Below the pieces are notes generated by a model. It was not told where the DNA came from and searched no databases. It saw nothing but the letters and a program-made list of their open reading frames with translations. A stretch of 64,000 nt of DNA from Hyalella azteca (Eukaryota > Arthropoda > Malacostraca > Amphipoda > Hyalellidae). The stretch spans positions 202,155-266,154 of the forward strand of contig NW_025939459.1 in assembly GCF_000764305.2 (NCBI RefSeq), read 5' to 3'. This document shows, in pieces, positions 49,766 to 60,400 of this stretch (the first letter of the stretch is position 1; each line of letters starts with the position of its first letter). The translations under genes and the position numbers were made by a program.

Positions 49766-51065
49766 GTGGTGGAGGCGTCGCTGCCAGGCGTGCCATCAAC
49801 ATGGCGTCGATGGTGGTGGAGATTTGTCGCTGCATGCATTTTTAGTGATTTGTCAAGTTTCTTTACTGCCAAACTGCTTCCTAAACCCAATGTATCGAGT
49901 GCAAAGGCATCAAATATAACTTGAAGAGACAATAGAAACATTTGAATCATGTGTTCCTTGTTCTACTGCGATATCTAGTCATACTTGATGCATCTGCACC
50001 AACTTTTCTACGGCATTAGTAGTCACTTGACAATCCAGTTTCTAGAAGCCAAACTCTAGCGTTTGCTGTAAAGATTTTGTCGATATTGGGACAAATTATT
50101 ATCATTACTGATTAATGAGCTGACACCTGAGGGAAGGCTGAGTAGGTTGTGTAATCTCACTGAAGATTGAGGAATACTATTTGTTTAATATTGTGCTGAC
50201 GATTTTATATTTGACTGAGGCTTCCCTAAATGTAGGTAGGGTAATAGGGGATGCAGGTCCGTGGTTTCAGTTTATTTAGTTTGATGTCAACATGTACGTA
50301 AAATAGGCCCAGTGTATAGATATCACAACACCTATAAGGAACTACAAAGGAGGGCACGGTGGGCAACCTCGCGTGTTGGCGTCAGAGCAAGAGTGAAGGG
50401 CTCGGAATAGGCCTCCGGGAAAACCGGAAGTCTTTCAAGATGTTGCCACTTATCGGATCTTAAAAGTATTATAAAACACTTCGCAAATTATGTTTGTTAT
50501 AGTTGACTATGATTTTTGTTGTTACTGACCGTTGTTACTGACCATTGTTACGGATGACAATATGTACAATATTGAGTTAGCAAGATGTCTACATCTTATC
50601 TTATTCTAACAATACTGTCGAGATCACTACACACCACAATGCAGTTCATGTGAGTACGGCCACGATCAGATCGGGTCAAAATATGATTATTAAATGGCGG
50701 GCAGATCGCTAACATCTTCGACGAGTGGTATACCACTTCTGCTTGTCCAACCGATGAGCTGATATTTGATACAGATAAGACAGGTTTTGAGACAGTATGA
50801 AGAATCTGAAATTATGTCCACGCCACATTGTTAAACGATAATTTCATCTTCGTTTATTTGTTCGGACGTGTTTTGTTGTGCGTTGCCGTGAACTTGAAGC
50901 AGTGAAAAAGTTGAAGAATTCAGTTGCACGTTACAACACGCCATTAAGGCATTATTGTGTAAATTTGCTACATTGAAATATTTGACGTGTAAGAAGAATT
51001 TATTTGAATTTATATGTCACTTTGTCACCTGTAATTAGTAGTTCAAATTATTCCTGAATTCCATA

Positions 51066-51130
51066 AGCCACACTTCAAAGACACCACACCATAATCCACA
51101 CTTCAAAGACACCACACCGTAATCCACACT
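51066..51130. repeat. Short 29 bp tandem duplication
   Basis: CACACTTCAAAGACACCACA plus CCATAATC, two copies and a bit. Confidence 0.85.
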
Positions 51131-51342
51131 ATTTTGTCTTTGAACTTGTGTAAGTTCTTTTCTCAATTGCAATAACAAAATCTTGGCCAGCTTTTTTCCG
51201 AACTTTAACAAAGATGGAAATTTCGTCTTTCTTAGCTATTGCCATTATTCTTTTAATATGTAATTGATATTTATTTATGTTTTTCATCCTTGGGAGTACA
51301 TGTAAACTTGATCATTATTTAAATAAACTATTTGGCATATAC

Positions 51343-52010
51343 AGTGGGTGCAAAAAGTATCCAACACAAATGATAAACTTTATTTAATTAAAGCTTATTC
51401 AACAAAATAATGTAAAGAAATGCTACTCTAATGTAAATTTACATGGGAAATATAAATGTCATATCAAAACAACGATATCAATAAATGTGGAGTTGATAAT
51501 TACGTTTTTTAAAAGTCAAGGTTCAAAAAGTGTCCAGCACATAGTAGGTAAATAAATTTACTCTATACTTTCTCATGTGAACTTCAGCAGTTCAGCAGCC
51601 AAAACCGATTCTAACCGATTGGAATAGTTGTTCAGTTCACAAGGTTAACACATATGGCAAGCTTATTTTGTGGCTGTGGACATCCGGCGCTATGGCTTTG
51701 AGCACTTGACTTCATAGGCCGTTATGCACTCTAGCGTTCTTACCTATGGCAAGGAATATGATCTAAGTGTGAAGTTTGGCAAAGCTGGCATCCGGCATGC
51801 GCCCCGAATATCCAACCTCGAGGGAGGTTCAATTTTTCAGCTGACTTCACGAGACATCTCTCAAGAACGCCCTGATGCATTTCAGAGTTCATCCTTCCTT
51901 CTATGATTTCCAGTTTCCCAGGGCCCCTAGAAGAGAATTAACTACAAAGCATTATGCTGCCGCCTCCAAACTTCACTGTTGAAACGGTATTCTCTAGGTG
52001 AAACGCAGAG
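51343..52010 (-). pseudogene. Tc1-like transposase remnant, minus copy
   Basis: Minus-strand reading of about 52000-51800 gives [11 protein letters not shown] and a segment equivalent to GKLEIIEGRMNSEMHQGVLE and VKSAEKLN, the middle of a Tc1-type DDE transposase, with stops. The left end 51343-51372 (CAGTGGGTGCAAAAAGTATC) is a typical Tc1-type inverted terminus next to TA. TGCAAAAAGTGTCC-like sequence recurs at about 51520. Confidence 0.72.
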
Positions 52011-52159
52011 TCGATCCCAACAGATAGAGTATTCCACTCGCAGTCACTCTTGAAGGAAATTCACGTAAATAACCGGCGGAACTTTGCTAAAGAACACGTG
52101 AGTAAACCTGCAAGTTTTGGGATAAAATATTATGGTGAGATGAGACTAAAATTTAATCG

Positions 52160-52480
52160 TTTGGTCAGAACTGTGTCAGTCGTGTTTGGAGACAGGAGAA
52201 CTCTGTGTTTCACCCCAAGAATACCATCCCAACAGTGAAGTTTGGAGGAGGCAGCATAATGCTTTGGAGTTGATACTCTTCTGCAGGCTCTGGGGAATTG
52301 GTAATCATAGAAGGAAGGATGAACTCCAAAATGTATCAGGGCATTCTTGAGTGATGTCTCGTGAAGTCAGCCGAAAAATTTAACCTTTTTCGTGGTTGGA
52401 TATTCCAACAAGACAATGACCCTAAGCACACGGCTAGGGCACTCCTTGCATGGTTTCAGGAGAGTTATTGGAATGGCCGG
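52160..52480 (+). pseudogene. Tc1-like transposase remnant, plus copy
   Basis: Reads [36 protein letters not shown] and GWIFQQDNDPKHTARALLAW, including the second catalytic Asp block (QDNDPKHTA) of Tc1 transposases. In-frame stops are present. It is the same family as the minus copy at 51.8-52.0 kb, placed head-to-head with it, and breaks off at WNGR where a LINE fragment begins. Confidence 0.82.
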
Positions 52481-52482
52481 CA

Positions 52483-52736
52483 GATCGTTTATAAACGCAA
52501 CGAATAGAATAGGCCCGAGAACGCTTCCTTGTGGCACGCCGCTGCGCACTGAAGCCCAGTCTGTCTGATACGGACCCATTAATACTGACACGTTGTCGCC
52601 TCCCTACTAGAAAATCTCTGATCCAGTTGAGTACATTACTCTCAATTCCCAAAGACTTCAATGTACGCAACAACCGCTCATGTGGGACACTGTCAAATGC
52701 CTTGGCAAAATCGAGGTACACTGCGTCTACTGGCTC
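52483..52736 (-). pseudogene. Non-LTR retrotransposon RT fragment
   Basis: Minus strand encodes VDAVYLDFAKAFDSVPHERL, WIRDFLVGRRQRVSING, then after a frame shift near 52580 SGVPQGSVLGPILFVAFIND. These are RT motifs 3-4 (LDFAKAFD, GVPQGSVLGP) of CR1/Jockey-type LINEs. It is truncated on both sides: the Tc1 fragment on the left, an N and a 21 bp array on the right. Confidence 0.85.
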
Positions 52737-52737
52737 N
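52737..52737. other. Ambiguous base (N)
   Basis: The only N I noticed in the window. It lies exactly between the LINE fragment and the adjoining 21 bp array, so this junction may be an assembly join. Confidence 0.95.
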
Positions 52738-52875
52738 TTTGACGCTTGCATGCGACCTTTTGGTGCTTGCATGCATCCTTTTGACGCTTGCATGCATCCT
52801 TTTGACGCTTGTATGCGACCTTTTGACGCTTGCATGCGACCTTTTGGTGCTTGCATGCATCCTTTTGACGTCTTC
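52738..52875. repeat. 21 bp minisatellite
   Basis: About six copies of TTTTGACGCTTGCATGCATC plus C, with GACC/TGG variants. The period is a multiple of three, so all frames stay open. Confidence 0.9.
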
Positions 52876-52919
52876 ACGCTACCTATTGAGGTCTCCGCTA
52901 TATTTTTTGACACCACGAC

Positions 52920-55900
52920 CCTTATTTTCAGTTTTTATCGTGTGTCAAGTTTACCAACAGTTTACCTCCGTCTCTTATTGCCTAATTATTTCACTCTTGT
53001 ACCACCTCATCAGGTCTTGCCAATCCGCAAATTTTCATCCATAGTAGCACGTCCGAGAGTAATTTTCTCGATTTAATTATCCACTCATGTTCATTTGATC
53101 AAATATTTCCTCTACGGAATCTTTGCTGTAAAAGAATGGAAATCTGAAATAATTTTTCCCCATAAATTAATTTATACTCGGGATTTGAAGATCATTTTCC
53201 TCATTCAGTTTCCACCTGGGAAAATTAATCTGTTTCAATAAAAGTACCAACTCGTTGTTTTTTCTTATAGGCCTAATTTTATTGAAAATTTTTAGGTTAT
53301 ATATAGCTTTTGTAAGTAAAGCTCTATTGTAAATCTCACGATTCTAACAAAATTGACCAAAAACGAATAAGACGAAGTAAGTATACTATGACGTCCTTCG
53401 TTATGTCATCTTGCAACCTATTGTAAGCTAAGCAAGGAACACATTTGAAGCAGTCAAGGCAGGTTGTTTGGATAATCTTTATTCAATTCAGGACCTGTGA
53501 TGGCTCTTGACGATCAGTAATTGCAGGCTCGAGATATGGCCTCCACGGTGCATGTGTCACACAAGTGTCATTGTATCTCCTTAGGTTCTTCGGTCAGAAA
53601 AGGATTTATGAAAAATTTAAGAGGATCTCTAGGTATAATAACTCGTATGTAACAAATCCCAATAATTATCAATTGATAACTTGATCTATACTGAAAAACT
53701 GTGGTCTGATTCTTACAACTCTCACTTATAGTGGTGGCAATACATTGAAATCCAGTTTACACGATGTTGGAAGTGCTTGCGAAAAAGCAGGGTGTCAATT
53801 AAGTGCAGGCTGCAATACCGAAGAGGATCACAAATAAATGTTCAGTAAAAATGATGCATTTACGTGTAAGCGACCTGCCGCAGTATGGTCCGAAGTAACG
53901 CTTGTTTCACTATTACTGACATTTAACGTCGTGGCAATAGTTACGAATTATTATATTAAACTTTCTTATAGATCAATCTGTTATTCCATTTAGGTAAGTC
54001 TTTCCAATTTAGAGAGCTAGCACGACTATGTCGTTAAAAATTTGCCGACATTAAATCGACGAGTTTTAATTTGATTACAATGTATCGTCGAGAAACTGCT
54101 ATGCATGCTTTTTGCGAAGGTACGGTAGGTAATTCTACATCTTCTACAGAAGATAGCAGGAGAACTGCTAAGCAAGAACTCTACCTCTGGACTGTATGTG
54201 ATGGTATGAACATGATTTAACAACCGAGCTTCGTATATCATCTCAAATGAATTGCAAATGTTTCAATACCGCTACGAACACAAAAAAAGAGAAACTTAAT
54301 TCACTCCACACCAAATAAACATTCGAATACAATATACAAACGTTCAGTTACAACGTCCAGTGTAAGCAAGAAGGAAGTTTAGGCAAGTAAACCTGGAACC
54401 AGACTGTGCTAAATGATTCAGAAGGGCATCGTTACTTCGAATCACTTCGTTGCTACAGGGATGAAGTGCATTAATAGCGATGGTACGGTATATAGGTAAT
54501 AAAATATAACATCTCTAAAATAAAAATAGTCACATTATTGATTTTTATACTCAAGTGGCAAGACGTAAAATGAAAACATAATCGTCAATATAGGCTTAAG
54601 AAAGATAACTGCATTAAAACGTGGACTTGGTAATTTGACGAAAATATTTCTTCGATGGATGATATAAAAGATGAGAGTAAAAAGATATTAAAGTACATTT
54701 TTTTCAGAGAAACTTTCGAATTATGGTGACATATTAGAAATAAATTAAAAATCTAAAGAACTTTCTCAGTTTCTTCTAGTTTTGTAGCTAATTAAAATTG
54801 GTAGGCACGGCATAAGCAATTTTTCACACAATTGCAGATATCCAAGTAGCTACATCACTCAAGTAGCGAACATTTAGGTCACATTACTTCATTGGAACTT
54901 AACATTATTAGAACTTCGCGTCATATCACTTCCATAAAACTTAAACTTTATTGTGGTGGCGCAGATGAAAAACGAAATTATTTTGACAGCTAACCGAGGC
55001 CATTAAGCTTATTAGGCACAATGGTGTAAGTTGTTGTTATTGATTTTCAAACGGCATGATGATTGACGGCAGAATAAATTTTAAATAATTCACAAACATT
55101 AAAATCAATTTACCATGTACAATAATTTTGGAAATTTGTCTAACCGCGGAATAAAATGCAGTAGAATAAGCAACAAAATTAGCTCGTGAACATTCGATAA
55201 CCATTTATGCTTCGAAGTTCGATTTTATGGAGCTTTTGAAGTAATAAATTAGAATGTCTCTATGGTTGAGGACGTGTTATTTATAATGCATGCATGAAAT
55301 CAAAAGATCAAATATAGCTGCAGAGCAGCAAGGTTTTCCCGGGACACAATGTACACAAATAAGGTATGATTATGTCTCTTTATGATTTTCATCATAAAGA
55401 GACTACAGGAGAAAACTCAGCAAGTAAATAAATCTATATTTTTATTTTGAACTATCAACTAATATGAACACTTTTCGATTAGACAAGTTTCTTGCATCTA
55501 AGTGACATAAAATATTAAAATAATTATTAATTTAGTTGCTTGCAGATCTTGTTACAATGGACGATAGGGGAAAATTATCGAGTGATTGCTTCATGCGAGG
55601 GAAATCCTAGGAAGTTTATTTCCATTTCGTTCCTTAAAATACACACAATGTTGAAGAATTCTTTATATTTATACTAATTTGAGACATCACAACAAACGCG
55701 TCTGTTCTGACAAACCAATCAATTCCGTTCTTGGAGAAACTCAATAATTGACGAGACCGTCACGCGAATTTTGGTCAAGATTGCTTTTGAGAATTGTGTA
55801 TTCACTCGTGCATTTTAAGACCCTGATAAAAAAGGTCAAATCTGGCATGTTTTAAGGGAATACTCTAAGTCCCGATCCACTGAAATGAATATAATGTTGC

Positions 55901-55975
55901 ATTTATTAATTAAAGAAGCTGTAACCGCAATTGATACTATGTGCCAGCAGCGTCGTTGATCATCATTTTCCAAGG
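52920..55975. other. AT-rich intergenic region downstream of TTC5
   Basis: No gene seen. It probably includes the TTC5 3' end at its right edge. Confidence 0.5.
55902..55907 (-). promoter_or_regulatory. Candidate polyadenylation signal AATAAA for TTC5
   Basis: AATAAA on the minus strand about 200 nt after the TTC5 stop codon. The hexamer is common by chance in this AT-rich DNA. Confidence 0.4.
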
Positions 55976-55979
55976 TTTA

Positions 55980-56125
55980 AAATTGTTCACTATGTATAGT
56001 GGTTCATTTTAAATCTTCGACAAATCACATTCATCATTCAGGTTTGTTTAGAAATAGTTCACAATGTAGGTATAGTTCGTTTTAAATCTTCTACGACAAA
56101 TCCTATTAATCATTCAGGTTTGTTT
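55980..56125. repeat. Tandem duplication spanning the TTC5 stop codon
   Basis: Two copies of a ~70 bp unit with TTTTAAATCTTC, ACGACAAATC and AATCATTCAGGTTTGTTT. The right copy contains the last codons and TGA of TTC5; the left copy is in the 3' UTR. Confidence 0.8.
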
Positions 56126-57447
56126 TGCGACACAATATAAGAAGCAGCCACTTGTCCAGACGTGACTTGGCGTTTGTTCACAACCAGCATCACAGGAGCA
56201 ACTACCCGTATGTTCCGCAGCTCTATTTTAGCTGAGGGTTCCTCGCTAGTCTCTGTAGCAGACTTCCCTCGACCGGGCTTTGCTCTGCCTGTTATCCTAT
56301 TATTACTTGCAACATTACTACTATTATTACTAGTACCAGCACCTGATCTAATAGGTTTACCACTACGATCACTGTTGGTGCCTCGATTACCAGAGATTCC
56401 TAGGTTTTTGTTCACTAAACTGTTAGTCGGCGCCTGAATTTTCGCGTCATTTTTAGTTTGTTTCTTAGGCGATATTTTTGCTCTGGTTTCCGTAGCATTG
56501 ATTCTGCTTGTAATGTTTCTAGAGGCACTGGATACTGTAGAAGATGATTTATTCTTATTCTCTGCGGCAATTTGAGTCTTTTTATCACTAGATGATGGCA
56601 AATAAGCTGCAGTTTTAGAAGGTGTACCGTCATTAGTTTTTTTAGAGCCGTCAGTTTTGCTTAATTTATTCAAGTTTTTCAAATTGGCTTTACCGCTACT
56701 CCCGTCAGCAGGTAACCTCCTGCCAGCACTTGTTCGTTTCCTCGATTCACTTGAGCCAGGACTTACAGAAGCCAGGGTGTTTCCTTTGATAGACTTAAGA
56801 GGCGTTGTATCTTTCCTTGTAATCTCGGCTTCAACGCATGGCTGATCATCACAACTCATGGCACTTGACTCATCGATTACTTCACTACACTTGCTATCGT
56901 TCGCGTCATCACTTTTAGTCCGGTCACACGCACTTTCTTCATTAGAATTCTTATTCTCAACAACAGTTACACCATCTGATTTTGAAGCGTCATCAGCCTT
57001 CAACTTTACCGCCCCAAATTCAGATTTTGAAGTACTTTTTCTCCTACTGCTAGTACCTTCAAGTGCTTCCTTTTCATCAGCCTCTACGTTCAGGTTCTTC
57101 AGCGTGGGCATTTCTAAGTAATCTTCATTGGCGCTGGGTCTAATTTCCTGTTGTTTCAGATCCAGCGTCTCCCCGTTAGGCAACTCGACGGAGTCGTTGA
57201 GACACGCGCGTTCTAGAATCTGGATGCGCAAGACCGGCGCCAAGACAGCGACCGCGTCACCGATCTTCACCTCTGAACCCGGCGCCCAATTGTACACGGT
57301 AACAGGGAGACATGTTCCCTCCGCGTCCACCAGGCACATCACGAACGGGATTCCGGACTCTGGCACCAGCGTGCTTGCCACGATCCCTTGCACGATCTGC
57401 CCAGACACGCCGAAATTAGATTGTCGTGCATACAATCTAATAGAAGA
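56110..57447 (-). CDS. TTC5: TTC5 coding exon 9 (OB-fold with a large insertion, stop)
   Basis: 445 codons plus TGA (56112-56110). The first ~75 residues contain the OB-fold strands NFGVSGQIVQGIVAS, IPFVMCLVDAEG, VTVYNWAP and KIGDAVAVLAPVLRIQ. The last ~38 residues (IELRNIRVVAPVMLVVNK to QNKPE) are the final strands. Between them lie roughly 315 extra residues rich in Ser, Lys, Asn and Asp, with basic clusters and no stop or intron. Acceptor TTTAG|TCT is the phase-0 choice; it adds about ten residues absent from the vertebrate protein, so the exact 5' edge is less certain than the rest. Confidence 0.92.
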   Translation of the reverse strand, partial: SSIRLYARQSNFGVSGQIVQGIVASTLVPESGIPFVMCLVDAEGTCLPVTVYNWAPGSEVKIGDAVAVLAPVLRIQILERACLNDSVELPNGETLDLKQQEIRPSANEDYLEMPTLKNLNVEADEKEALEGTSSRRKSTSKSEFGAVKLKADDASKSDGVTVVENKNSNEESACDRTKSDDANDSKCSEVIDESSAMSCDDQPCVEAEITRKDTTPLKSIKGNTLASVSPGSSESRKRTSAGRRLPADGSSGKANLKNLNKLSKTDGSKKTNDGTPSKTAAYLPSSSDKKTQIAAENKNKSSSTVSSASRNITSRINATETRAKISPKKQTKNDAKIQAPTNSLVNKNLGISGNRGTNSDRSGKPIRSGAGTSNNSSNVASNNRITGRAKPGRGKSATETSEEPSAKIELRNIRVVAPVMLVVNKRQVTSGQVAASYIVSQNKPE

Positions 57448-60400
57448 CTAAATTAACATGAAGAATTCTGTAACCAAACACCAAAATCAGTTTGTTGTGC
57501 GTGTAATTTTATAGAAGACCGAATGAACGTGAAGTATTGTGTAGCCAGACATCAAAATCAGTTTGAGGAGCATACAGTATAATAGCAGACCGAATTAAGT
57601 ATTATATAGAGTAGAGAAGAAGCATACTTCCATACGGGAATTTTTTCAAAGGAATATTTGAGAGAATATCAGTCTGTAGTAACAAAAAGAAGTATTGAAC
57701 ACGTTAATACCTGGCATAATCACGATTATTCATCTGAATAGTATCATGCACAAACATAAAAATAGTTGACATATTCACTGAGACGAAACGGGCGACAATA
57801 AAAGGATATAACTCAACCATTGCAAGCGGACACAAATAAGCGGACTGAAATAAGAAAAGGAAATACTTTATCGGTGTTTGTGCCAGGCTTGAGCTGCTGG
57901 AACGTCACGAGCTGCGGCTGAACGTCGTTGGTGAGAGCGGTGCCGCCGCGTTCATAGGGACCCAAGTGGATACTCTTGATACTCTGACGGTATGAGGGAC
58001 AATAATTATGAGATATTGTATATACAGGACGCTGGAATGACGTCTGAACATGATGCTGAAATGACGTCTAAACATGACGCTGAAATAGCGTATAAACATG
58101 TTTAGACACTATTTCGTCTGAAGCCGAAATGACATCTAAATATGACGCTGAATTAACGTCTAAACATGACGCTGAAATAACGTCTAACCACGACGCATAA
58201 GTAGCGTCCATACATGTTGCTGGAACAATGCCGTACATGACGCTTAAATAATGACCATGTATGACGCTGTAGTGACAAGATAGAGGTTTTTTGATGTTAT
58301 AAAATGTTAAAGAGCAGCCCTTATGTTTCGATGTTTTTTAATGAGAAATCATCAAGTATATAATCTCAACATATATGGGATAATATGAATGCTGGCTTTT
58401 AGTGATCGGCAGAAACGCGCGACAAATGATTTAACGGGGATTCAAATGCATTATAAAGAAATCACTCGTAATGTTGCAGTGAAGCTTTTGAAATTACTTA
58501 ATTAAGATATCACTAGTTAGGTAGAACTTTTAATCTCATATCAATATTTGATTATGATATAATTAAACGGCAGTGAAGCTTATGAAACAATCGAGTTCTG
58601 AAAATTTAATTCACACAAAATTATCAATTCAAAGCCTTGATTTTCATCAAGTTATAACAGCAACTGCAAATGTAGACCATGAAAACTGCACTCCACAGTC
58701 TATGGACAAGTCTAAACGGAAACAGCATCCCGTTACAAAAATTAATGCATTGGTAATAGATACTTTAAGGCTGAAATTAAAAGTTAGTAATAGCTACTTA
58801 AAGGTTAGAAGTTTTCTTTCGATGAAAATGATCAAATTTAGCATTTAATGTTGTCACACTCTATTCATTTCCAGCACCAATGAAGAACAGAGGTGAAGAA
58901 CCTCCCTCTTGTTGAAACATTGCGAAGACTGGAGTCAAGCACCAACCTAACCTAACTAGTATTGTTGATAATGATTACATCATAAATATAGGTAGAGCTT
59001 AGGAACCTCGTAGATAACAATTGTAACATACCGTAATTATGAGATTATTTACGTTACTGATATATAATCATCAACATGGGGGAGAGGGATAAATCACATA
59101 AAAGGAAAATGTTAGGTACCACGTTGAAAATAATTACATTACAAATGACGAAGTTTCACGTCGTGATAATGATTAAATCATAAATAAGAAGTTAGGTACC
59201 TTGTTGATAACAATTCTACTATAATTATGAGATTATCTAGTTAATGATATATGATCATCATCGTGGAGGAGAGGGAAATAACATATAAAAGGATAATGTT
59301 AGGCACCATGTTGATAACGATTACATCACCACTGACGAAGTTTTGTATCTTGACAAGGATTACATCATATCACATGATATTACGTGCCTTGCTGATGTTG
59401 CTGACTCGTTTAGGGTTGAGTTGGCCGTGCTTAGCGACCATAGCTACGAGGGATCGCAGGAAGGTGGTGCTGTGCTGCAGCTTAGCCCTGCACTCCTGCC
59501 ACGACGGCTCCAGCAGACACGCCGTCCTGATGCTGGCTAGTGCTGCACTGTACTGCTCCTCATACCACCACACCTGGTGTAATGTAAAGCTCATACCACC
59601 ACACCTGGTGTAATGTAAAGCTGTTCATACCACCACACCTGGTGTAATGTAAAGCTCATACCACCACACCTGGTGTAATGTAAAGCTCATACCACCACAC
59701 CTGGTGTAATGTTAAGCTCATACCACCACATCTGGAGGTTTGAGGTGTATTATAGTGTATAATAAGTTAATAACACAAGCTTATTATAATAGAACAACAG
59801 TAAATAGTAGTAAGTTTCCATACTAATGTGTTAATTAATTCGCCACACTCAAGAGGCACGCACCTGAAATTTGCTGTAGTGCAATTCAGGAAGAACACTG
59901 GCATTTTTGTCCTGCTCCTGTGATGACAAATAATTATCACAATAATATAATAATAATACAAATAATAATGTAAATAATCATTATTCTCACGGTTCATGGC
60001 AGTCATCACTTTTCTCCTCAGAATAAAAAAAATATAACTCAGAACTCACTGCAGTGAGTGACAGAGAGCGCATTTTCCCGTCGACGAAAACTTGAAGTCA
60101 CGGACGGACGGACGGACAGACGGTCATGGCGAGCACAATAGTGCATTTTTTCCATAAATGAGAAAATGCGCTAAAAATAGTAAATTATCAAGTCGTCCAC
60201 ATGGGATGAGGATTGTATGTTCAGGGGTCGGGAGGGGGGTGATTTTTATCCCCCTAAAATTTCATGTGTAGAGATAGATCTTTGAGTAAGTAAATTCTTT
60301 ACATTCAGAAGTCAAACACGGAGATCTTCATTAAAAATCAGATTACCTATATGATATATACTAAGAGCAGGGCATATGTATATCAATGTAAAATTAATGA

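Noticed and set aside
56162..57451. Plus-strand ORFs opposite TTC5 exon 9
   Set aside because: Shadow frames of a strongly supported minus-strand exon.
57905..58099. Minus ORF with FRRHFS repeats
   Set aside because: Derived from the ~24 bp array of TTC5 intron 7; the true exon 8 uses another frame.
58921..58965. ACCTAACCTAACTA, telomere-like
   Set aside because: Only two TTAGG-type units; no array.
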